NCBI GenBank assembly: GCA_001929475.1
Contig: LXFE01000859.1
Location: 1-11,273, forward strand
Origin: Neolecta irregularis DAH-3
Lineage: Eukaryota; Ascomycota; Neolectomycetes; Neolectales; Neolectaceae
DNA length: 11,273 bases
Direction of reading: 5' to 3'
Below the pieces are notes generated by a model. The model was not told the origin of the DNA, did no database searches, and worked only from the letters and a program-made list of their open reading frames with translations. This document shows, one piece after another, positions 1 to 9,058 of the stretch. Numbering within the stretch: position 1 is the first letter of the stretch; each line of letters starts with the position of its first letter. A program made the translations under genes and the position numbers.

Positions 1-30
1 GGACCAAAATTATTGCCGGTCTGGTCTGGT

Positions 31-121
31 CTACTTGGACCGTCTACTTGGACCGTCTACTTGGACTGTCTACTTGGACCGTCTACTTGGACCGTCTATT
101 TGGACCGTCTATTTGGTCCAG
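31..121. repeat. 13-bp minisatellite, seven tandem units
   Basis: Seven head-to-tail copies of a 13-bp unit (CTACTTGGACCGT) begin at 31, 44, 57, 70, 83, 96 and 109. Copy 3 has one change (C to T), copies 6 and 7 carry CTATTTGG, and the last copy diverges at its end. The octamer GGACCAAA at 1-8 is the reverse complement of TTTGGTCC at 112-119, so the array lies between short inverted matches. The array abuts the truncated 3' end of the CFA synthase relic. A forward reading frame through it is an artefact, because 13 is not a multiple of three. The left edge may lie outside the window. Confidence 0.9.
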
Positions 122-128
122 TCGGTTA

Positions 129-1082
129 GGAACGCTGGTAATGACCGCCGATATTTTCTATCCTGTTGATTATGAGGTTTCCATTGGAGCCTTGATTGAT
201 AGAATTTTGCAAGAGCGGTTATTGACGGCAAAATCCCACCTGGAAAGATCTGATATATCAGCTTTTGATAAAAGTGATCAAAGCTACGAATTTTCGGATG
301 AGGCCGACACCTTTAGAATATTGCTCGTAACGAGTTTCCGGCATTGTAATCCCTTGAATTACAGCAATTCCACCATCAGCTTTAAGCAATTGGTCGATAA
401 CTTTGAAATAAGTAGGCAGAAACGCCTTTCTTACACTTTCGACCATCTCAATTGAACAAATCTTATCATATCGCTTCACCGGTACATGATTTCGATAGTC
501 ACAAAGTAAAACAACAATTTTATCTTGGTATCCTTTCTCACGGGTTCTCTTTTCCGTAGTTCGATTCTGATCAGAGGAAAGGGTTATAGGGATAACCTGG
601 CACCCAAATTTTTCGACTGCTCTAATCGCAAAACTCCCCCTTCCAGTTCAAATTTCAAGGACATGATCAGTTTCTTTGATCCTTGCAGAATCAATTATTC
701 GATCTAACTTTCTCATCTGGGCATCATAGAGAGATCCATTTGGAAACTCTTTATTCTAAATAGCGGATGAGTATGTCATATCCTCTGAAAGAAAAGCTTA
801 AAAAATTTCATTACTCAAGTCGTAATGAGCAGCTATATTGTTTCGCGAAAGACACATACCAATCGTCAAGAACGGTCTCTTTGATCTATAGATGGCGAGG
901 TCTCGTGCGCACGAAAGCAAAGTATCTGCAGAATCGACAAGTTGATAGAAAGCGCTCTTATCGTAGGGGGGCTTAGTTTCATGGTCATTCATTATTATGA
1001 TGTGTGAGTAGCTGGTTCGTCTGATTGGAACAGCCCATAACGATAGCAAAATTCCATGATGCCAGCATTCATGGCTGTTCAT
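129..1082 (-). pseudogene. decayed cyclopropane-fatty-acyl-phospholipid synthase gene
   Basis: This is the wreck of a SAM-dependent CFA synthase, a family that adds a methylene bridge to unsaturated phospholipid acyl chains. Read from 1082 downward in one frame it shows the family landmarks in order: AAHYDLSNEIF, AFLSEDMTYSSAI, DAQMRKLDRIID, the SAM motif region (LEI-stop-TGRGSFAIRAVEK), YDKICSIEMVE, LPTYFKVIDQLLK, the RYEQY stretch, IFPGGILPSITAL and IENIGGHY. In-frame stops lie at 798-800 (TAA, probably from Gln), 756-758 (TAG, probably from Trp) and 648-650 (TGA, in the SAM-binding glycine motif, followed by Trp to Arg). A +1 frameshift sits near 209-213. A 38-nt intron at 250-287 still fits: removing it joins LIRKF to IFPGG. 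Homology stops near 129 beside the minisatellite, so the C-terminus is missing. The 5' end beyond 1082 is unclear. Family assignment is firm; the order of the lesions is unknown. Confidence 0.88.
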
Positions 1083-1655
1083 TGCGTGCTCGGCAAATTC
1101 TTAATCTCAAAGGGGGTCGGACGATATACGCCAAAGCAGAGAGACTCGCATGCAGACACCTTCCTAAGTCTCATCTTACATAATAACGGGATAAGGACCT
1201 TTTGGGGTCGTCAATATGTCCTAGAGAAATTCTCCCGCGAGAAACAGATCATGGTACTTGCAGCTAGAGACAAACTTTGGTATCTGAAAGAATCATTTAA
1301 AAACATCAGTCAAGTCGAAATATAACGGAATGTGATTTCTTGACGATCGGATCGTTGGTGTGGTTGCATTTTTACGAATACGCACTAGAGAAAAATACCC
1401 ATCAACTCAATCTGGAATGCCGAGACACTTATTTCTTAGACAGATATAATGGTTGTGTAAGTGAATCTTGTCAAATCCGTGATGCTCCATACAATTTGCT
1501 TGGTTGCTCTATTAATCTGTGAAGGAGGTTGCGTTGATTCTTCAAGATAATGACCAAGGTGGCGTGCCGGTGATATAGCCTTCAGGAATTCTTGGCATAT
1601 ATCTGTATTACAAGGTAATATATTTTTATCTATCCTTTATAATATTTTCGTATTG
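1083..1655. other. no convincing gene; possible 5' remnant of CFA relic
   Basis: No open frame on either strand shows a recognisable domain, and no chain of 32-42 nt introns restores one. On the minus strand, MRVSLL (about 1145-1165) and EFAEHAM (about 1080-1100) weakly resemble the N-terminal part of CFA synthases just before the methyltransferase domain. They are separated by two stops and the spacing is wrong. The stretch is either the eroded 5' part of that relic or plain intergenic DNA downstream of OPI3. Confidence 0.4.
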
Positions 1656-1661
1656 TTTATT
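1656..1661 (-). terminator. AATAAA polyadenylation signal of OPI3
   Basis: On the minus strand a perfect AATAAA lies a few bases after the OPI3 stop codon, followed by an A/T-rich stretch. The position is very close to the stop, which fits a compact genome, but the cleavage site cannot be seen. Confidence 0.5.
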
Positions 1662-1668
1662 GCACCAG

Positions 1669-2459
1669 CTACTCCGTCTTGCCCACACGCTTACGATCCC
1701 TCTTGGCATAAATTTCCGCGGTGAATGGTCTATAGGGGCATTAGCAGAGGTTCCATGTGAATTTCCCTACTCTTCATATCTCAAAGCTGCAATATACCCC
1801 ATGAGAACTTCTAGTGAAAGAAAAACTCCAGAAGGTTTGGCGAGCCTTTGGGGTGATTAGCCCTAGTTGAATCAGATATGACATACCAAATTGCACTACC
1901 GAGGAACGCCATGAAGCTCCCATAATACATCGGATTATTGGTAATGTTAAACGGGAAGCCTGTAACCCGCTTCTCCATCAAAATACCAAAATAATCGCCT
2001 AACGATAAACCACAGCTGGAAGCAGCACTGACCAAGGTATGTTCCCGTAACGCCCAATGTCCACATTGAAGACACAACGAGCACATTTCCGCTCGCAAAG
2101 AGAAATGCTGCCAGGACTTTGAATAAAGCTGTATCGAGGCAAGACAATGTAGGCTGACTCCGCAATGCCTTTTCGTACCTATAGGTTCAACTTTCCCATC
2201 CTCAAGCATTAAATCTGCACAATCGATCTCGAATAATCCCAATTGTGAATATTGTTACAGCAAGCACATAGCATCCCCTCACCGGATTTCCCCCAGCCAA
2301 CCTGGTCAATATCTTGTCATTGTACTCTATGATTTTAGATATTATTTTGCCGTGATTCAAACCCTTTCTCGCGACAAAATTCCAAAAGATCGGGTTAAAT
2401 GCGATCGAGGCCGCTGCAATCCATAGATCCTTTTGCGAGAAATCAAGAAACGAGATCAT
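1669..2459 (-). CDS. OPI3: phospholipid methyltransferase Opi3/PEMT
   Basis: The product is phosphatidyl-N-methylethanolamine N-methyltransferase, which in this family uses SAM at the ER membrane for the last methylations that make phosphatidylcholine. Exons read from high to low: 2459-2363, 2326-2221, 2178-2033, 1998-1887, 1845-1771, 1729-1669. Introns are 36, 42, 34, 41 and 41 nt. The spliced frame gives 198 residues, normal for Opi3. Landmarks are an N-terminal NPIFWN segment, several hydrophobic membrane helices, [29 protein letters not shown], and the terminal [14 protein letters not shown] with the paired glutamates (178-179) associated with SAM binding in human PEMT. The ATG at 2459 was chosen because family homology starts there; an in-frame ATG at 2558 would add an unrelated extension. 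Unspliced, the gene looks frameshifted, but every break is explained by an intron. It diverges from RNH203. Confidence 0.93.
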
Positions 2460-2529
2460 TATTGGATTCGGTTTTAATAATTTATGTGAGATTCTCTTAA
2501 AAATGGAGATTCTATAGCAATCAGGGTAT

Positions 2530-2700
2530 ATGAAAGAAAATGATCTAGATCTTTCCATCTATCTCTATAATCTGCTCTCCTTTGAAAATCTATTACGGCT
2601 TCTTCATATATCCAAGACGTTATTGCTCATTGACAGCACATGTGATTCCGTGTCGCGAAAAACACTCCGGATGTCTCCGACTTCTCGAAATCAATATTAA
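2530..2700 (+). other. small upstream ORF abutting RNH203
   Basis: An ATG at 2530 opens a 56-codon frame ending in TAA at 2698-2700. It is in the same frame as RNH203, and its stop is immediately followed by the RNH203 start (TAAATG). The peptide is leucine-rich in the middle and matches no family I recognise. It lies in the divergent promoter spacer, so it may be an upstream ORF that lowers RNH203 translation or merely chance. The transcription start is unknown, so whether it is in the mRNA is not visible. Confidence 0.3.
2637..2644. promoter_or_regulatory. CACATGTG E-box in the OPI3/RNH203 spacer
   Basis: The palindrome CACATGTG lies in the spacer between divergent OPI3 and RNH203, about 180 bp upstream of the OPI3 ATG. 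It contains the CATGTG core of the yeast inositol-response element (CATGTGAAAT) bound by Ino2/Ino4, which controls OPI3 in Saccharomyces; 7 of 10 positions match on the plus strand. Whether this fungus uses that circuit is unknown. Confidence 0.3.
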
Positions 2701-3282
2701 ATGAATGTTGTACTAAAAGGATCTGAAAGTGTTGTCGAGGCGCATATTTTGCCCTGTCATATCGCGTATAATGGGAAAGCAGATGTATCGAAGCACTTTG
2801 TAGTAACAGACGGTGAAGATGGTAGTATTGTATTGCAAATAGCGTCTTAAATCCAGGGATAAAACATGCATCGTTTCGAGGAAGGGCATTGCAAGGAACC
2901 AAGGTTGATTTGCCAGAAGGATATACAGGTAATTGGTCTTGTTCGATGGTTTAATGTTTATTCATTCAGCTCACGTCCATCATATACCTACCAAGTCGAC
3001 ATCTGAATTTACCTATGATGAGAATGGGGAAGAAACAACAGAGGCAATTGAATCTCAAGCTACAGAATCGTTTAAAGAATTCGTCCTCTGGAACCATAAT
3101 TCCCCACCTGATATGCGGAGCGATAAATTGGTACGCGGAGTTCGAGAATGGGTAAATTTAGCTTCCATGGTATATCTAGACATGACACTGTTAACAGCAA
3201 GATTCATGATGAAGAAGATACTGAAGATGAAAGCAATGAAGAGGAAGCCAAAGTAGCCCATTTAGAAATCCCCAAGAAATAG
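2701..3282 (+). CDS. RNH203: ribonuclease H2 subunit C
   Basis: This is the non-catalytic C subunit of the RNase H2 trimer, which acts in the nucleus to cut RNA in RNA:DNA hybrids and single ribonucleotides in DNA. Exons are 2701-2821, 2857-2928, 2970-3169 and 3202-3282; introns are 35, 41 and 32 nt. Splicing gives 157 residues, close to the usual size. Family signatures are an N-terminal AHILPCHI strand, FRGRALQGTKVDLPEGY, and a C-terminal block from FVLWNHNSPPDM to EWVNLASMIH, followed by an acidic tail and a basic end (PKK). The last intron must end in AAG; using the upstream CAG gives a stop at once. The start is fixed by the in-frame TAA directly before the ATG. The stop codon lies 18 bp from the stop of the convergent F-box gene. 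Confidence 0.9.
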
Positions 3283-3300
3283 GTGGAAGATAAAAGTCTT

Positions 3301-3306
3301 TTATTT
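3301..3306 (-). terminator. AATAAA-like signal overlapping the F-box stop
   Basis: On the minus strand the gene ends AAG AAA TAA AAG, so the TAA stop is embedded in an AATAAA hexamer running from about 3305 down to 3300. With only 18 bp to the RNH203 stop on the other strand, the two mRNAs must overlap in their 3' UTRs or be cleaved very close to the stops. Confidence 0.35.
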
Positions 3307-4885
3307 CTTAGTTTCCAGAACCTGAAGACTCTCATCAAAACACCATCCTTGAATCCCGTAATTCCTACATGATACAAAAACAAGCCAATCGGAATTCCCT
3401 ACCAGTCGAACTTGATTTGGTAATTGGGAAGTTTGGACTTGAAACTCGTCGATTGCTATGAGTTGTGATGTGCTCAAGTCCTTGCTGAAGTAGAGATGTT
3501 TGAGTGATTGATTTGATGCGGCATATGCTGAATAGCCACATGCTGAGCTCGATGTCGTTATAAAACGACCGAGATTAGAAATTTGCGGGGAATGTATCAA
3601 AGTTATTCTGTTTGATAATGGGGTGATAAAGAGTGTATTTTTGGAATCGGCATGCAAGTGCATTTGAATTATCGGTATTCTCCCGCCTGGTAACCAATCC
3701 CAGTCGAGTTTAACACCATCTGGATCAATTTGGTGTCTTTCATGTGGGTTGAACGTGTGCTGATATATAAGCTTCCCGTTGTCAATCGAAAAGAATATAA
3801 CAGATGAAACGTGATAATTATGTTGGTCTCCATTAGATCCCGAGATCGATCCCATGAACAACAGGTCGCCATGGGGTTGAAGTGAAAGGATAAGCTTCAA
3901 AGAATTCACCTTGTTTTCATCAGTAAAAGCAAAATAAAGATAATCCTACATAACGAAGAGAAATATTTCTGGTTACAATGCGCCTCTTATTATCCCACAA
4001 GATAATTTCTTCATTTACGACAAGAGCTACATGAGATTGATTTGCCGCGATTGCTTTCACGTTGGCATTAGGAAGGCGAAAGTCGCCGATCTGTGAACGC
4101 AGATACAAAGACCAAACGTAGCAGCGGCTTATATTACTAGTTTTTATGACAAAGAGACAAACCCTAATAAAGTTGTAATGACAAGGTATCCATTAGTCAA
4201 TTTTTTCAACGAGAATTGTTCATATTGCGGACAATGAATCTCGATCCAATCGTTTGCCCTGAGATTCAGTACGAAACATTCCCGAGGAGAAAGACTATAT
4301 GGAACGATTAAAATATAATGACCGTCTAATTGAAGATCCCACGGAGAAGATGATATCTCGAATGACGGAGTGTATTGCAACTCGTTGATCGAAATTGGCA
4401 GGGATCGTTGAAATATGGTCATAAAAGCAGGCTTTCCCATTCGAAATCTGAAATTTGCTTTTGCCATCCTTTCAAACTCTGTTCGAAAATCATAAAGATA
4501 AGATTCACGGTAGACAGCTGGGAACCAATGACTTAATGCCCATTGGCAAGTTTCCTGCGATGTGAATATGGAGTACCATCCTTTACTGACCTATACAATC
4601 AGCATCCCGTTTGGATCGCATAAACTTGTCGCATTAGACATATTTGGTTTGGTAGCAGATATTGAATTATGCTCGAGACAAGTTCTGTCGGCAGGGACCC
4701 TATGATGTCAAAAGTCGTAGCAAGTTTCTCTGCGATTTCGTATTTCAGAATCTGTATTTCGTGATGTTCAAGCACATTAATAGCTTGGCGAAGACTGTAA
4801 TACATTGAGATACCGCTGGAGACAATCCATTTTACAATGCAAGGCGTTCTTTTGAACTTGCAGCTCCAAGCTTCTCAATATCCAT
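3301..4885 (-). CDS. F-box protein of the fungal FDIIGxLP type
   Basis: F-box proteins recruit targets to SCF ubiquitin ligases through Skp1. Exons read from high to low: 4885-4836, 4794-4626, 4590-4163, 4127-3950, 3909-3301; introns are 41, 35, 35 and 40 nt, giving 477 residues. The N-terminus has ERLAFLRQAINVLEHHEIQ and then an F-box (about residues 46-85): FDIIGSLPTELVSSIIQYL, MRQVSKGWYSIF. The remaining 390 residues are rich in beta-type segments such as NQSHVALVVNEEIILWD, suggesting a propeller-like substrate domain, but no clean WD repeats are visible. The start at 4885 is preferred to the ATG at 4805, because splicing a 41-nt intron from it gives the family-like N-terminus. The third intron could instead be 26 nt, which would add three residues. 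The target is unknown. Confidence 0.8.
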
Positions 4886-5103
4886 TACAGATGGCTGCGC
4901 CGGTCATTATTGTCTCCAAACTTATTTCTGGGTGGTGATAAATGGTGTAGATACATTCAAGATGACAACCTAGTCACCGCTAAAAGTAGGTCGGCCGCGA
5001 TCAAAAACGTGACCTGGGAAGAGGAGTATTGCCAACTTCTCACATTAAACGGATTGCCGCCGCTTTGGATTTCGCCTGGATTTCGTATTTTAATCATCTA
5101 TAA
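4886..5103. promoter_or_regulatory. divergent promoter spacer, F-box gene and ESA1
   Basis: This 218-bp spacer separates two genes transcribed away from each other, so it should hold both promoters and 5' UTRs. A TATAA string occurs at 5099-5103, but it overlaps the sequence directly before the ESA1 ATG and is too close to act as a TATA box for it. An open frame across the spacer from 4910 has no recognisable domain. No other element was identified. Confidence 0.5.
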
Positions 5104-6702
<1,599 letters not shown>

Positions 6703-6811
6703 AGCACCCAAACATTCCCTTTTCTATATATCTTTTTATGGCGCCAGGGAATCGAGTATGTTTTTTTCTGGATGTAATATTCTTTCTGCGTTACTGTACA
6801 ATATTAACACA
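6703..6811. other. convergent intergenic spacer ESA1/ESF1
   Basis: These 109 bp lie between the ESA1 and ESF1 stop codons. They are A/T-rich with T-runs on the plus strand and must hold both 3' UTR ends. No canonical AATAAA was seen for ESA1. Confidence 0.4.
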
Positions 6812-8957
6812 TCATGTCCTGTGCTTTTTAATTCCAGATTTCGCTTTAATCTATGCTATTAGTTCGATAGCGCAAAGGCGGTTTACAGAGTTGACTAAAT
6901 CCTTCAATTCTCCAATTTTAGGTACGTCCATTTCCATAATCTTTCGGTGTTTTTTCTGCTTTGGACGTTCCTCAGTAACATCCTCGTCCCTCATATTTTC
7001 CATCCTCCTTCTGCGTTCAGAAAGGATGTTATCCATGGCCTCGGTCTTCTTGAATCTGGGATTTGTGGGATCAATGGCATAATTTGGATCTTGATAAACG
7101 GCTGTAAATCTCAGGTCTTGAACATCGATTTTAAAGTTCTCTTGTAGTCCTTCTGTGACTGCCTTTCCGTGTCTCTTTTTGAATCTCTTTTGTTTTTCAG
7201 ATTTCAGGATTGCTTTCATATCGAAATGTGCTGAATTATTCTTTAAAGAGTCGTTTTCATCCATCATAATCAATTCTAGCTCTGCGCGGCGAATGTCGTC
7301 TTCCTCAATATGTTTTTTGCTATCCTTTTTCTTTTGTTTTGTTTTCGATGATTTTGCTAATGGTAAGTTTACAGAACGACAAGGTGGAGAAACCGTCGAT
7401 ATTAAAGAACGGATCTTCAAACCCTAGATCTGCCACTTGTTTACTTTCCTCTTCGTTTACAGTCTCCCCGACTTCTTCAGTCCGATTCTTTTGTTTCCTC
7501 ATCTTGCGTTCCTTCTCTTTTCTTCTATACCTTTCCAAAGTAGTCTCCTCTTTCGAATTTTCTGCAGTATCTAAAGTTTTCTCCGGTGGGGAAGTGTTTT
7601 CAGAAAACGCTGGAGCAAAAGTAATTTCCATTTCACCCTCGATATTATCATCGCCTTCGCCTTCTTCGGGAGCATTGATGCCGTCCAACAGATCTCTATA
7701 CCTTTTCTTCGAGGCTTCCCGTTCGATTGCGTCAGAATCGCTATCACTCGAGGCAAGATAGTCTCGCAGATCCATATCCGCCTGTTCCTGTTGTGAGAAT
7801 GCCTTTTTCGTAATATTAACGCGTTGGGGATCATCGTTATCCCAAGTAAGCTTTACTTTTGTATGTTGAAGTGCCTACATTTTAGAGTCATCATTCCTTA
7901 AGACACAAACATCTGTAACGAATTCAGTAGGAGAATAATCTTGAGGAAGATGGGAGGATTGGTCTCGAATTTCTGACTCAGAAAATTCAGTGTCATCCGG
8001 AATAAAACGTATATCAAAAAAGTTGGCGCTGTTTTCATATTCTGCACCATCACACGCATCGTAAATGTGTTTGGCTGTAATCTCGTTGTCACATTCAACA
8101 ACAGCATAGTAATACCTTTGTATTGTCAGTACTTTTTATAGACAAAAACCAAACCTTAGTCTTTCCAACTGGTATTTTCGTAGTTTTTGAAAATCGTACT
8201 CTTCGTCGTTACCTTCTTCGATAAGATCTTTGATTGTGATTTCTTTATCTTCGATTTCAGCAGTATTTTCACTCCCATAATCCTCATCCTTGAGGTCTTT
8301 GAATATTTCTCTTGGGGGACCTTGCTGGTCCTCTTGTGCCATTCGGTCTTTTCCAAATTCACTGGGAAAGATTTGCACCCGAATGATTTTGCCGTTTACT
8401 GGCTTGAAGCTTTGCAAAACCGCAAGCAAATCAACTGATTTCACATTGTCCCAATCCAAATTAACAACGGCAAACCGTCTTGAAGCATCTCCTAATGGAA
8501 TTTGGCATTCATCCGCAAATGGTTCAGCGAGTTCTCTATTTTCAAGTGCTTCCTCGATTTCGGCATCCAGTTCTTCATCAGAAGAAACTTCATCGCCAGA
8601 TGCAAGCAGTCCTTCCCCTCGAGCTGGATCATAGACAGGCTCTTCTTCATCATCGTCCATCCGGTAGAATTTTCTTATCTCAGTTGCGCCTTTGTTTTTT
8701 TCAATTTTGCGTCCATATCTATCCACCTTTGCTGTTTTATGAGCCTCTAAAACAAAAAGAAAACTTGTACGTCCGTCTGCAAAGTCCTTTTCCCGCAACA
8801 TATGTTTAAACCGATCATCGACAGCGAATTTAATGTCTTTGCGTTTCGGCTTTGCGAATCTTGGATCGCTATGAACAACTGAAAATCTGGGATCATCTGT
8901 GACCGGCACCTTTGCAGCATCTCTTGTCTTGCTATTTCTTTCCGCGACACCAGACAT
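6812..8957 (-). CDS. ESF1: pre-rRNA-processing protein Esf1
   Basis: Esf1 is a nucleolar protein needed for early 18S rRNA processing as part of the small-subunit processome. Exons read from high to low: 8957-8771, 8731-8155, 8115-7911, 7874-7394, 7356-6887, 6850-6812. Introns are 39, 39, 36, 37 and 36 nt, giving 652 residues (yeast Esf1 628). Landmarks are the N-terminal DPRFSVVHSDPRF, VDRYGRKIEKNKG, an acidic region, a central Esf1 core (RRFAVVNLDWDNVKSVD, LRKYQLERLRYYYAVVEC, FFDIRFIPDDTEFS, VKLTWDNDDPQR), a serine/acid and lysine-rich stretch, and the NUC153 motif DPNYAIDPTNPRFKKT. The last intron replaces an unlikely ending by NSIKAKSGIKKHRT, a basic tail typical of the family. It shares a short divergent promoter with the NADH dehydrogenase gene. 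Confidence 0.95.
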
Positions 8958-9058
8958 TTGGTTTCGTGGTTTTTTAGTTTAAAAACAAATCTTATTGTGG
9001 AGGTCGCACGTGTATAACCCCATTTTTAACCCCGATCCAATTAAAGTTCAATACTCGA
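8958..9058. promoter_or_regulatory. 101-bp bidirectional promoter ESF1/NDE
   Basis: The whole intergenic distance between two divergent start codons is 101 bp. It contains a CACGTG E-box at 9007-9012 within CGCACGTG and a CCAAT box at 9037-9041. CCAAT boxes are the target of the HAP complex, which in fungi activates respiratory genes; this would suit the NADH dehydrogenase gene, although the box is only about 18 bp from its ATG. CACGTG is a common bHLH site. The motifs are visible; their use is inferred. Confidence 0.4.

Noticed and set aside
31-121. CRISPR-like array
   Set aside because: The units are directly adjacent 13-mers with no spacers, in a eukaryotic context.
48-455. 135-codon plus-strand frame starting in the repeat
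   Set aside because: It begins in the 13-bp array and then runs antisense to the CFA relic; no domain is present.
1056-1522. Two plus-strand frames (1056-1325 and 1340-1522)
   Set aside because: No recognisable motif, no splice pair joining them convincingly, and the first overlaps the CFA relic antisense.
1669-2459. OPI3 as a pseudogene, since three overlapping frames carry its pieces
   Set aside because: Five GT-AG introns of 34-42 nt join all pieces into a normal 198-residue protein with no lesion.
4128-4162. 26-nt version of the third F-box intron ending at CTAG (4137-4162)
   Set aside because: It stays in frame but is shorter than every other intron; the 35-nt form fits the size class better, though this is not certain.
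4599-4805. F-box gene starting at the ATG at 4805
   Set aside because: The upstream ATG at 4885 plus a 41-nt intron gives the family-like N-terminus ERLAFLRQAINVL.
7339-7761. 140-codon plus-strand frame
   Set aside because: Serine-rich antisense shadow of the acidic and charged part of ESF1.
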